A DNA stretch of 64,000 bases. It comes from Streptomyces sp. NBC_01216. Its GTDB lineage: Bacteria; Actinomycetota; Actinomycetes; Streptomycetales; Streptomycetaceae. Positions 51,762 through 60,405 of the stretch are shown one piece after another. A program made the translations under genes and the position numbers. Position 1 is the first letter of the stretch, and the number at the start of each line of letters is the position of its first letter. The notes below the pieces were generated by a model. That model worked only from the letters and a program-made list of their open reading frames with translations. It did not search any database and was not told the DNA's origin. The DNA lies in the NCBI RefSeq assembly GCF_035994945.1, contig NZ_CP108677.1, forward strand, positions 1 through 64,000, in the 5' to 3' direction.

Positions 51762-54228
51762 TACCGCTGGCTACAACGCACGGGCGATGGGCCCGACGAC
51801 CGGGCGCATCCAGCGCAACTCCCTGCGGGAGGCGCCGGCGGACCGGGTGAACACCAAGGTCATCCAGCCCGCGCCGCCGCCCGAGCCGGAGAACCCGCCC
51901 CGGCCGGCCGGTGACCTCTCCCGGGCCTCGCTGGCCAAGGTGGCCGACGCTGTCGTGACGGCCTGGGACGACGAAGGCCTTGAGCGGCGCCGGCTGTGCC
52001 GCCTCAGCACGGTGACGATCCTCGAACACCTCCAGCGGTTCCCCGGCACGACCTGGCAGCAGCGCTGGGTGGCGGCCGGGCTGGACGAGTACGGCACGAA
52101 TCCCGGCGACCTGGGCGGCGAGGACAAGAAGCTGCGCAAGTTGTTCATCTCGGGCACCCGGCAGTTGTTCTGCCTGCGGGTGATCCGTCCGAGCCTGGAC
52201 GCCTTCCGCGGCCACACCTATCCGAACTACGCGCTCGACTTCCGCCTGGTGGCCAAGGACCCGCTGCTGGACAAGTTCCACGCCGCGGTCGAAGCCTCCG
52301 ATGCGACCCCGGCGGCCCGGCGCACCGCGCTGTTCGACGTCGCCTGCGCCCTGACAGTGTTCGGGATCTCCCTGGCCGACCTGACGCCGGAGGTGCTGTT
52401 GCACTACTCGCTGGAGTCGCGGCGCAAGCAGCTCACCCGCGGGGCCACCAAGCGCGGCCAGGAGTACAACTACGCGGCGATCGCGGCCTGGCACATCCTC
52501 TACGAGTCGGGGCACTTCCCGCCGTCGGCGCCGCACGTGCTGCGGGCCGCCCTCGTCGGCGGGCAGAAGAGCGTCGAGGAACTCGTCGACCGGCAGCAGC
52601 TGCGCAACACCAACGTGCGCAACCTGCTGGTGGACTACCTTCGCCGCCGTGCCGCCGACCTGGACCACTCCTCGCTGCGGCAGCTGGCCCGGGTTCTGCC
52701 CGGCACGTTCTGGAGCAACGTCGAGAAGGTCAACCCCGACCAGGCCGACCTGCGGCTGAGCGAGGAGACCTACCAGCAGTGGAAGGAGACCATCTCCGTC
52801 CTGCCCGGCGGGCGGCCGCGCCTCGACATGGACGGTGTGCTGCTCAAGGTCCGCACTTTCTACCTGGACTTGCAGAGCTGGGCGGTCGCCGAACCCGAGC
52901 GCTGGGCGGCGTGGTCGGTGCCCTGCCCAGTCCGGGATGCCGAACTGCGCTGGTTCAACGTCCGCCGCCGTGAGATTCACGCACGGATGGCCGAACGCAC
53001 CCGTGTCCGCCAGCCCCTGCTGCCTCTGCTGGTCGACCACGTCACCAACCGGTGGATGCGGCTGCGTGAGATCCTCGCCGCCGCCCAGGCCGTCGAACCC
53101 GGTGAGCGGTTCACCGCCGCTGGCGCACAGTGGCAGCGCACCGCCAGCGAGTACGACCTGAAGCGGGCCAAGACGGAGAAGTCCTTCCCCGTCCGGGCGG
53201 TCAACCGGGACACCGGCGAACTGGTCGCCGTCACCCGGGACGAGACCGCGGCCTTCTGGGACTGGGCCGTCGTCGAGGTGCTCCGGCACGCCGGCCTGCG
53301 GATCGAGGAGCTGACCGAGCTGACCCACCTGAGCGTCCGCAACTACCAGCGTCCCAACGGCGAGGTCGTCGCGCTCCTGGTCGTCACTCCCTCCAAGACG
53401 GACCGCGAACGGGTGATCCCGATGTCCGCCGAGCTGTTCCACGTCATCGCTCAGGTCATCCGCCGGCACCGCAGCGCCTACGGCACGGTGCCGATCGCGA
53501 CCCGGTACGACGTCCACGAGAAGGTGTGGTGCCCGTCCCTGCCCTACCTGTTCCAGACCCAGACCGGCCTGGAACGGCAGGCGATGAGTAACACCACCAT
53601 CTGGCGCCGCCTGCGCAAGTGCTGCACCGAGCTGGCCAAGACCCACCCCGAGTTCGTCGGGACGGCGTTCTCCGCCCACGACTTCCGCAGGATCTTCGCC
53701 ACCGACCTGGTCAACTCGGGGCTGCCCATCCACATCGGTGCCGCCCTGCTCGGCCACCTGAACATCCAGACCACTCGTGGCTACGTCGCGGTCTTCGACG
53801 ACGACATCGTGCGGCACTACCAGCAGTTCCTCGACCAGCGCCGCCAGCTGCGGCCGGAGGAGGAGTACCGGGCCCCCACATCGGAGGAGTGGTCGGAGTT
53901 CCAGGAGCACTTCGACAAGCGGAAGGTCGAGCTGGGCTCCTGCGGACGCCCATACGGAACGCCGTACGCGCATGAGCACGCCTGCATCAGATGTCCCATG
54001 CTTTCGGTCAACCCGACGATGCTGCCCCGGCTGGACGAGCTGGAAGACGACCTGGTCGCCCGCCGCCAGCACGCGATCGCCCAGGGCTGGAAGGGCGAGG
54101 TCGAGGGCATCGAGCTGACCCTGACCTTCCTGCGCTCCAAGCGGTCCCAGGTCCACCGGTCGCAGCAGCTGCCCCCAGTGAACCTGGGCATCCCCCCTGT
54201 CCCTCACAGCCGACTCACAACCGAGTGA
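51751..54228 (+). CDS. large tyrosine recombinase (second of a pair)
   Basis: 825 aa from GTG 51751 (ATG 51787 also possible; neither has a strong ribosome site, suggesting translational coupling). A long N-terminal region (about 450 aa) precedes the catalytic domain with Arg517 (LRIEELTEL), His643-x-x-Arg646 (SAHDFRRIF), His669 (LLGHLNIQTT) and Tyr678 (RGYVAVFDDD). A C-terminal CIRCPMLSVNP segment with Cys residues follows, as in IS-like and RIT recombinases. It should act with the 392-aa enzyme. No third recombinase or terminal repeats were seen. Confidence 0.85.
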   Translation: MPGSTAGYNARAMGPTTGRIQRNSLREAPADRVNTKVIQPAPPPEPENPPRPAGDLSRASLAKVADAVVTAWDDEGLERRRLCRLSTVTILEHLQRFPGTTWQQRWVAAGLDEYGTNPGDLGGEDKKLRKLFISGTRQLFCLRVIRPSLDAFRGHTYPNYALDFRLVAKDPLLDKFHAAVEASDATPAARRTALFDVACALTVFGISLADLTPEVLLHYSLESRRKQLTRGATKRGQEYNYAAIAAWHILYESGHFPPSAPHVLRAALVGGQKSVEELVDRQQLRNTNVRNLLVDYLRRRAADLDHSSLRQLARVLPGTFWSNVEKVNPDQADLRLSEETYQQWKETISVLPGGRPRLDMDGVLLKVRTFYLDLQSWAVAEPERWAAWSVPCPVRDAELRWFNVRRREIHARMAERTRVRQPLLPLLVDHVTNRWMRLREILAAAQAVEPGERFTAAGAQWQRTASEYDLKRAKTEKSFPVRAVNRDTGELVAVTRDETAAFWDWAVVEVLRHAGLRIEELTELTHLSVRNYQRPNGEVVALLVVTPSKTDRERVIPMSAELFHVIAQVIRRHRSAYGTVPIATRYDVHEKVWCPSLPYLFQTQTGLERQAMSNTTIWRRLRKCCTELAKTHPEFVGTAFSAHDFRRIFATDLVNSGLPIHIGAALLGHLNIQTTRGYVAVFDDDIVRHYQQFLDQRRQLRPEEEYRAPTSEEWSEFQEHFDKRKVELGSCGRPYGTPYAHEHACIRCPMLSVNPTMLPRLDELEDDLVARRQHAIAQGWKGEVEGIELTLTFLRSKRSQVHRSQQLPPVNLGIPPVPHSRLTTE

Positions 54229-54392
54229 TCAGCACGGCGGACTGGTGCAGGACCTGATCGGTCAGCGGATGCGCTCGATCGCTGATTCGGCCCGGCAATT
54301 TCGCCCGACCCGATAGTCTGCCTTAGGCGTTGATCTTTCGGGGGTCCGGCCGCTCTGGTCTGGGTCCGCCGCATCGCAGTGAGGAAGACGGC

Positions 54393-54581
54393 ATGAGTTT
54401 CGTCGCGAAGTACGACAGCGGCACCTGCCCCAAGTGCCGCGCTCCTATCACAGCCGGTGAGGAGATCGAGACCTATAGCGTGGGACGGATCAACCGGTAC
54501 GAGCACGTCCTCTGCCCGAAGACCGCCGATGTGACGTGCAGCATCTGCAGTGGCAGGTGGATCGAGTGCGACTGCCCCTGA
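54393..54581 (+). CDS. small zinc-finger protein
   Basis: 62 aa; ATG at 54393 with GAGG 8 bp upstream. Seven cysteines: GTCPKCRAPITAGEEIETYS, then HVLCPKT, VTCSICSGRW and ECDCP, giving at least one treble-clef-like zinc site. Unknown function; occurs behind the recombinase pair on the same strand, after a 160-bp gap. Confidence 0.55.
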   Translation: MSFVAKYDSGTCPKCRAPITAGEEIETYSVGRINRYEHVLCPKTADVTCSICSGRWIECDCP

Positions 54582-54599
54582 CATAACGCGGTCTCGCAT

Positions 54600-54893
54600 A
54601 CCCTCGACGGTCGAGATCGACGTGGCCCCCGTCGCCCTCTCCCCGGCTCGTCCCAGCGGCAGCTTGGTGCAGAGAAGGTCCAGCTCCATCAGCGCGGTCC
54701 CGGGACCGGAGACGTCCTGGACGGCCTCGGGGTACTCGGTGCCCTCACCGCCGGACTTGCGGACGACCGTGGCGTGCTTGATGTAGCCGGTCTTCCCGGC
54801 CTTCTCCGCGAGTATCGGTAGGTTCCGATATTCGGGCGTGCGGAATAGGGCAATCGGGCCCATGCCTCCAGCTCGACCGGGACACGGTGCCAC
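54600..54893 (-). other. unassigned protein-like fragment
   Basis: The leftward frame between about 54860 and 54600 reads FRTPEYRNLPILAEKAGKTG, then YIKHATVVRKSGGEGTEYPE and ALMELDLLCTKLPLGRAGER, which looks like real protein, but it continues antisense through the neighbouring zinc-finger gene and has no clear start or stop. Possibly a piece of a gene broken by rearrangement. I do not recognise the family. Confidence 0.25.
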
Positions 54894-54950
54894 AGGAGGC
54901 GCAGGGGGCCGGAGCCTGCGGCCCCGGGGCTACTCGGTAGCGTCCTTCTG

Positions 54951-55622
54951 GTGAATCTCAACCTCTTCAACGATGTGCCCGACGGCCTGACTCAACGAGC
55001 TCGATCGTTCGTCTCAGTGCACGGAGTCAAGGTCGACGTCAGGCACGTCGAGGACCACAGACAGTGGTGGCTTGAGCGAGACATCCCGGCGGCGGTCATC
55101 GACCGGATGGCGGCTTATGAGGAGCGCTGGGGCGGTCTGGTCCTACCACCCGCATCTCGGTACGACGGCGGCCCGAGGTACCTCGAAGCAGACTGCCCCG
55201 AAGGTTCTGAATCTGAAGGTTGGTGGTTCGAGGCTGGGGTGCAGAGGAGCGCGGTCCCGTACGGGTTCTGGATCGGGCCGTCTGGCGAATTCGGCATTCA
55301 CTCAGGTCAGTGGGTGCCTCTCCATGCCACCGTCGAAGGCTGGGTGGAGTCGCTCGCGCTGACCCACCACGCGTCCATGTGGGCAACGCAGATCATCAAG
55401 GTCACCGGCGACGATGTCGATGGCATCGTGCTGGACGGGTTCGAGCCGGTGCGCGAAGTGATGGGACTGGCCGACACCTGGTGGCGAGGAGCCGACTCGC
55501 TGGTGGCGGTCTATACAGGTGAGGCCGAGGCCCTCTCCTTTCCGCGGGGCCGCACTGCGTTGATCTACTCCGGCTTGGATGAGTGGGGCCTCCGAGGAGG
55601 CGTCAAGGACAGCACCAGCTGA
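54951..55622 (+). CDS. hypothetical protein, possibly SUKH/SMI1-KNR4-like
   Basis: 223 aa from GTG 54951; ribosome site weak. The segment IPAAVIDRMAAYEERWGGLV with LPPASRYDGGPRYLE recalls the early SUKH motif (helix, then E-R-WGG-LP) found in immunity proteins against secreted or contact-dependent toxins. Many Trp and Gly residues follow, with no signal peptide. If SUKH, it could protect against a toxin; none is adjacent. Assignment is tentative. Confidence 0.5.
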   Translation: MNLNLFNDVPDGLTQRARSFVSVHGVKVDVRHVEDHRQWWLERDIPAAVIDRMAAYEERWGGLVLPPASRYDGGPRYLEADCPEGSESEGWWFEAGVQRSAVPYGFWIGPSGEFGIHSGQWVPLHATVEGWVESLALTHHASMWATQIIKVTGDDVDGIVLDGFEPVREVMGLADTWWRGADSLVAVYTGEAEALSFPRGRTALIYSGLDEWGLRGGVKDSTS

Positions 55623-55627
55623 GGACA

Positions 55628-56121
55628 TCAAAAGTGAGCCAGAGTCTCGCCAGCGTCTGATCGGCGGGCCACCTCGGCTGCGTAGGCCGTTCTGACGGCT
55701 CCTGCTGCCCATCGGTCGGCAGCGGCGGGGCTGATGCCGAGGAGCCGTTCGAGGACGCCCGCGGGCATCGTGGTGCAGATGTCGAGCAGGGCCGCGCAAC
55801 GGCCGGACTCGGAGGGGAGCCCGATTTTCCGGAGTCGGGCGAGGAGCTGGCCGCTGGTCAGGTGCTTTCCCGGTTGTTGGGTCGGGAAGAGCCAGGGCGT
55901 GTTGGACTCGTTCGCCGTCACGGTGTGCTGGTGATCATTGGCGATGTCGACGAGTCGGAGGACCAGGGTGTCCAGGGGCGGCGGCAGCCTCAATGGGATC
56001 TCGTGGAGTTGAAGGGCGACGCCCTTGTCGTCCTGGATGACGTGTGCGGTGGTCAGTCGGCAGGTTCGGGCGGGGGTCTGGCCGTAGAGCAGGACCATCA
56101 GCCCGGCGACGCGGTCTTGGT
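55628..56121 (-). pseudogene. C-terminal remnant of the zinc-ribbon/integrase-like family
   Basis: About 160 codons ending at 55628 align with the last part of the 837-aa protein at 37475-39988: RVAGLMVLLYGQTPARTCRL against KAAGLLALLFAQNLSRIVAL, TPWLFPTQQPGKHLTSGQLL against RWLLPGRFPAQHLSRSQLV, and GVLERLLGISPAAADRW against VMVSRLLGIHHNTADSW. The 5' part is cut at 56122, where the IS256 element begins. Confidence 0.7.
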
Positions 56122-57497
56122 GGGAGTGTTCAATGATCGGCGGATCCGATGATCAAGGAGACGCCAGATGAGCGACACGACCATCGAGCAGATACCGGGC
56201 AGCGAGCCGACGGCGGGGGCCGTGGCGGCGAGTGACGAGCAGTTGGTTGCGATGCTCGTGGATCGGGCCCGGTCGGAGGGCCTGCAGCTGACTGGGGAGG
56301 GTGGGCTGCTCCAGCAGCTGACCAAGCGGGTGCTGGAGTCCGCCCTGGAGGGCGAGATCACCGATCACCTCGGATACGAGAAGCATCACGCCGAAGGTCG
56401 GGGCAGTGGCAACAGCCGCAACGGGACGCGGGCGAAGACGGTGCTGACCGATGTCGGCCCGGTCGAGGTCAAGGTCCCCCGGGACGTGGCCGGAACGTTC
56501 GAGCCGGCCATCGTCAAGAAGCGGCAGCGGCGCCTGTCCGGGGTGGACGAAATGGTGCTGTCGCTGTCCGCGAAGGGACTGACGCACGGGGAAATCTCCG
56601 CCCACCTGGCCGAGGTCTACGGCGCGAGCGTGTCCAAGGCGACCATCTCCACGATCACCGACAGGGTGATGGACGGGATGGCGGAATGGTCCAACCGCCC
56701 CCTGGACCGCGTCTATCCGGTGCTGTTCGTGGATGCGATCAACGTCAAGATCCGGGACGGGCAGGTGGCAAACCGTCCGATCTACGTCGTCATGGCCGTG
56801 ACCGCCGAGGGCCACCGCGACATCCTGGGGATCTGGGCCGGTGACGGCGGCGAGGGCGCGAAGTACTGGCTGAGCGTGTTCACGGACCTGAAGAACAGGG
56901 GCGTCGACGATGTCCTGATGCTGGTCTGCGACGGACTGAAGGGCCTGCCCGAGGCGGTGGAGGCCGTCTGGCCTCGAACGATTGTGCAGACCTGTGTCGT
57001 TCATCTGCTGCGGAACTCCTTCCGGCACGCGGCCCGACAGGACTGGGACAAGATCGCCAAGGCGTTGAAGCCCGTCTACACGGCGCCGAACGAAGCCGCC
57101 GCGACCGAGCGGTTCGGCGAGTTCCAGGAAGCCTGGGGCAAGAAGTACCCGGCGGTCATCCGGCTCTGGGAGAACGCCTGGGCCGAGTTCGTGCCCTTCC
57201 TCTCCTTCGACGTCGAGATCCGCAAGGTCATCTGCTCGACGAACGCGATCGAGTCCGTCAACGCCCGCATCCGCAAGGCAGTACGCGCCCGCGGCCATTT
57301 CCCCAACGAGGCCGCGGCCATGAAGTGCGTCTACATGGCCCTCATGTCGCTGGACCCGACCGGCAAGGGCCGCAAGCGGTGGACCATGCGCTGGAAGGCG
57401 CCCCTGAACGCCTTCCAGATCGCCTTCGAAGGCCGGCTCACCCCGGCCGCCAACTGACCCCTACAAAAACTGGATCAGCCGTCTACTGGACACACCC
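56122..57497. mobile_element. IS256-family insertion sequence, full length
   Basis: The left end GGGAGTGTTCAATGATCGGC (56122 on) and the right end read inward, GGGTGTGTCCAGTAGACGGC (57497 back), agree at 19 of 26 positions including the final GATCC. The 1376-bp element carries one transposase. Flanking octamers (GTCTTGGT left, CGCAAGGG right) differ, so there is no target duplication; the ends were probably brought together by recombination with the partial copy at 57760-58102. Confidence 0.75.
56168..57457 (+). CDS. IS256-family transposase
   Basis: 429 aa; ATG at 56168 with AAGGAG 7 bp upstream. Mutator-type pattern: LLQQLTKRVLESALEGEITD, RNGTRAKTVLTDVGPVEVKV, LFVDAINVKIRDG (first Asp), LMLVCDGLKGLPEAVEAVWP (second Asp), TCVVHLLRNSFRHA and the late STNAIESVNARIRKAVRARG region with the catalytic Glu. 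It appears intact and able to move the element. Confidence 0.9.
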   Translation: MSDTTIEQIPGSEPTAGAVAASDEQLVAMLVDRARSEGLQLTGEGGLLQQLTKRVLESALEGEITDHLGYEKHHAEGRGSGNSRNGTRAKTVLTDVGPVEVKVPRDVAGTFEPAIVKKRQRRLSGVDEMVLSLSAKGLTHGEISAHLAEVYGASVSKATISTITDRVMDGMAEWSNRPLDRVYPVLFVDAINVKIRDGQVANRPIYVVMAVTAEGHRDILGIWAGDGGEGAKYWLSVFTDLKNRGVDDVLMLVCDGLKGLPEAVEAVWPRTIVQTCVVHLLRNSFRHAARQDWDKIAKALKPVYTAPNEAAATERFGEFQEAWGKKYPAVIRLWENAWAEFVPFLSFDVEIRKVICSTNAIESVNARIRKAVRARGHFPNEAAAMKCVYMALMSLDPTGKGRKRWTMRWKAPLNAFQIAFEGRLTPAAN

Positions 57498-57758
57498 CGC
57501 AAGGGCGGTTTCCTGCGTGATGGCCGCGTAACGCCCCGTGCGGACCCTCTTGATCATTCCTTTCTCGGTCCAGCGGGCGAGTTGTCGGTAGGTAGCGACG
57601 AGGGTGACGTCGCCGAGGAGTTCGGCGATCTCCCGTGAGCGCCATAGCCGTTCGGGTTCTGCCTGCAGGATGGCCAGGACACGTGTCATGCGGGTGCTGG
57701 TCCTGCCGGGGCCGGTGTACTGGGGGACTGAGGTCGTGGGCAGTGCGGGCTCCGGCAC
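57483..57758 (-). pseudogene. winged-helix protein fragment ended by the IS256
   Basis: About 70 codons, TRMTRVLAILQAEPERLWRS then REIAELLGDVTLVATYRQLA and RWTEKGMIKRVRTGRYAAI, form a clear winged helix-turn-helix. The last residues (AGCVQ) and the TAG stop come from the IS256 right end, and the 5' side merges with an IS256 remnant near 57758. Both ends of the original gene are lost. Confidence 0.6.
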
Positions 57759-57759
57759 C

Positions 57760-58102
57760 GGCGACGGGGCTGAGGTCGGTCAGCACGCTCTTCGCCCGGG
57801 TGCCGTTGCGGCTGTTGCCGTTGTTCTTCCCGGCCGGCTCGTGCTTCTCGTATCCGAGGTAATCGGTGATCTCGCCCTCCAGGGCGGACTCCAGCACCCG
57901 CTTCGTCAGCTGCTGGAGCAGCCCGCCCTCCCCGGTCAGCTACAGGCCCTCGCTGCGGGCCTGGTCCACGAGCATCGCGACCAACTGCTCGTCACTCGCC
58001 GGCACGGCCTCCGCCGCCTCACTGCCCGGTATCTGCTCGATGGTGGTGTCGCTCATCTGGCGTCTCCTTGATCATAGGATCCGACGATCATTGAACACTC
58101 CC
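57760..58102 (-). pseudogene. second IS256 copy, left-end fragment
   Basis: From 58102 leftward the sequence matches the intact IS256 from its first base: the same GGGAGTGTTCAATGATCG end, the same AAGGAGACGCCAG ATG, then about 110 transposase codons (MSDTTIEQIPGSEA, then LLQQLTKRVLESALEGEITD). An in-frame TAG after EGL and an abrupt end near 57760 mark it as dead. It is in inverse orientation to the intact copy. Confidence 0.85.
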
Positions 58103-58150
58103 CGACTGGGCGTGACGCGGTCCATGGGCCGGGGCGGCTCTCGTCGGCGC

Positions 58151-59848
58151 TCAGGTCGACGCCCTTTTTACGGCCTCGCGGGCGGCCGCCGCGTCCGGGG
58201 CGGCGAGTGCCAGTTGGGCGAGCCGGCGGCAGTCGTCCAGAGCGTGCGAGGCCAGTGATGCCCGGACGTCGCCGACGCGGCCCGGCGCGGCCGACAGGCT
58301 CGTGACGCCCAGGCCGACGAGGACCAGGGCGAGCAGCGGGTCCGCCGCTGCCTCGCCGCACACGCCGACCGGCCTGCCCTGGTCGGCTCCCGCCTCCGCG
58401 GCCGTCGCCACGAGTTCGAGGAGGGCCGGCTGCCACGGGTCGAGGAGTTCGGCCAGGGCTCCCAGGGTGCGGTCGGTTGCGAACGCGTACTGGGCCAGGT
58501 CGTTGGTCCCGACGCTGAGGAAGTCGCACCGCCGCGCGAGCTCACCGGCGCGCAGTGCCGCGGCGGGCACCTCCACCATGGCGCCCGCGGTCCGCAGCCC
58601 GTGGGCCTTCGCCCGTTCGGCGAAGTCGGCCGCCTCTGCGGGCACCGAGACCATCGGCGCCATGACCCATACGTCGGCGTCACCGCCCGGCGCCGCCGCG
58701 GCGATGGCGGCCAGCTGCGTTTCGAGGAGCTGCGGGTCCCGGCGGGCCGTGCGCAGGCCGCGCACACCGAGCGCGGGGTTCTGCTCGTCGGCCGCGGTGG
58801 CGAACGGCAGGGGCTTGTCGGCCCCGGCGTCCAGGGTGCGTACGACAACCCGGCGGCCCGCGAAGGCGGCGAACACCTCGCGATAGGCCGCGGTCTGCTC
58901 CTCGCCGGTGGGTGCCTGTTCACGGTTGAGGTAGAGGAACTCCGTTCGGAACAGCCCGACGCCCTCGCTGTCGGCCGCCGCCGCGGCGGGCAGTTCCTGC
59001 AGCGCGCCGAGGTTGACCAGCAGTTTGACCGGATGGCCGTCGGCCGTCCGCCCGGGGCCGAATGCCTGTGCCGAGAGCTGGCGCCGCTGTTCGTCGCGGC
59101 TGGCGGCTGCCGCGACGGTGTCGGGCTCGGGGTTGGGAACGACCGTACCGGCGGTGCCGTCGACGAGGACCGGCGTGCCGTCCGTGAGCACGTCTGCGCC
59201 GGCGCATCCGACGACGGCGGGCAGGCCGAGGATTTTCGCGAGGATCGCGGTGTGGCTGGTGGGTCCGCCGCGTTCGGTGACCAGTGCGAGGACCCTGGCC
59301 GGGTCGAGGAGCGCGGTGTCCGCGGGCGCGAGGTCCTCCGCGACGAGGACGTACGGCCGTCCGGGGTCGGGCAGGCCGGGCACCGGGAGTCCGAGGACGC
59401 GCGCCACGGCGCGGTCGCGAAGATCGTCGAGGTCGGCGACGCGCTCGGCGAAGTGGCCGCCGGCGGCCGTGAGGGACGAGCGGAAGACGCGGAACGCCCT
59501 GTCCAAGGCGTGGGCCGCGTCGGCTCCGCCGAGGACGAGCTCTCCGACTTGGTCGGCGAGGGTCGGGTCGGCGGCCATCATGGCCTGCGCGGACAGGACC
59601 GCGGCCGCTTCACCGCCGGCGGCGGCCGCCCGTTCCTCCAGATGGGCGGCGACGCGTGCCAGTGCCCCGCGTGCCGCCGCGGCCTCCGCGGGCACGTCGG
59701 CCGGGGCGACGGTGCGCGGCGGCGGCAGTGCGGCCGGGGGCGCCATGCGGGCGACGGGCCCGGCGGCGCTGCCGCCCCCGGTTCCGATGCCGTGCAGCAC
59801 GGGTGTGCCCCTGGTGGTCGTGGTCGTCGGGGTCCTGCCGGTGGTCAC
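58151..59848 (-). CDS. ptsI: PTS Enzyme I (phosphoenolpyruvate-protein phosphotransferase)
   Basis: 565 aa; GTG at 59848, AGGAG 5 bp upstream, overlapping ptsH by 4 bp. The phosphorylated His199 lies in RGGPTSHTAILAKILGLPAV. The PEP-binding barrel follows (LNREQAPTGEEQTAAYREVF, VVRTLDAGADKPLP, CDFLSVGTNDLAQYAFATDR, GVCGEAAADP with the catalytic Cys). Enzyme I takes phosphate from PEP and passes it to HPr in the cytosol. Last gene of the fru operon; its downstream end lies only 48 bp from the IS256 remnant. Confidence 0.92.
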   Translation of the reverse strand: MTTGRTPTTTTTRGTPVLHGIGTGGGSAAGPVARMAPPAALPPPRTVAPADVPAEAAAARGALARVAAHLEERAAAAGGEAAAVLSAQAMMAADPTLADQVGELVLGGADAAHALDRAFRVFRSSLTAAGGHFAERVADLDDLRDRAVARVLGLPVPGLPDPGRPYVLVAEDLAPADTALLDPARVLALVTERGGPTSHTAILAKILGLPAVVGCAGADVLTDGTPVLVDGTAGTVVPNPEPDTVAAAASRDEQRRQLSAQAFGPGRTADGHPVKLLVNLGALQELPAAAAADSEGVGLFRTEFLYLNREQAPTGEEQTAAYREVFAAFAGRRVVVRTLDAGADKPLPFATAADEQNPALGVRGLRTARRDPQLLETQLAAIAAAAPGGDADVWVMAPMVSVPAEAADFAERAKAHGLRTAGAMVEVPAAALRAGELARRCDFLSVGTNDLAQYAFATDRTLGALAELLDPWQPALLELVATAAEAGADQGRPVGVCGEAAADPLLALVLVGLGVTSLSAAPGRVGDVRASLASHALDDCRRLAQLALAAPDAAAAREAVKRAST

Positions 59849-60123
59849 CGCTGCTCCTGGGCGTCGAGGTCGGCGGCGGCCAGCGTGGCCAGTTCCTCGA
59901 GAGCGGCCTCCGCGCCGTCGCCGTCCGCGGACAGCACCAGCGGGTCGCCGTGTTTGGCGCCGAGAGCGAGCACGGACAGCAGGCTCCGGGCGTCGACCGG
60001 AGTCCCTCCGTCGCGGGCCACGGTCACCCTGACTGGCTGGCGGGCCGCGGCCTGGACGAAGACGGCGGCGGGCCGGGCGTGCAGTCCGGAACGGGAACCG
60101 ATGACGACAGTGCGCTGGGGCAT
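59845..60123 (-). CDS. ptsH: phosphocarrier protein HPr
   Basis: 92 aa; ATG at 60123, TAGGAG upstream. The active-site His15 is in SGLHARPAAVF, and DARSLLSVLALGAKHGD holds the region of the regulatory Ser. HPr carries phosphate from Enzyme I to FruA. Coupled to ptsI by a 4-bp overlap, so the two general PTS proteins are made with the fructose permease. Confidence 0.92.
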   Translation of the reverse strand: MPQRTVVIGSRSGLHARPAAVFVQAAARQPVRVTVARDGGTPVDARSLLSVLALGAKHGDPLVLSADGDGAEAALEELATLAAADLDAQEQR

Positions 60124-60405
60124 GGGGATGACACTCCTACGGGGATGGGGCGGGGCTGCCGGTGGGACGTGGGTCCGCCGCGGAGGGCCCGGCGGCGGTG
60201 CCGGCGCCGGCGGTACGTGACCCGGTCCGCCGCGGAAACTGCGGCGGGCGGGCCGGTGGGGTCCGTGTCCGGCGTGGACACGGCGGCGGACCGGCGGGAG
60301 TACGAGAGCCGGTCCGCCGGGTCCGGTCCCGGGCCGTACCCGGGGGCCGGGCGGGCCGGGCGGGACCCGGGGCCGGCCCGGGGCGACGGTCCCGGGCCGG
60401 TCCGG
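60124..60405. other. GC-rich spacer between fruA and ptsH
   Basis: About 280 bp, very GC-rich, with several overlapping inverted repeats built from GACCGG/CCGGTC and GGCCCGGG-like strings. It may attenuate transcription between fruA and ptsHI or hold an internal promoter. No ORF is supported. Confidence 0.35.

Noticed and set aside
54204..54893. 229-aa leftward gene
   Set aside because: Only about 90 codons look protein-like; the rest is antisense to a small zinc-finger gene, and no start or function could be supported.
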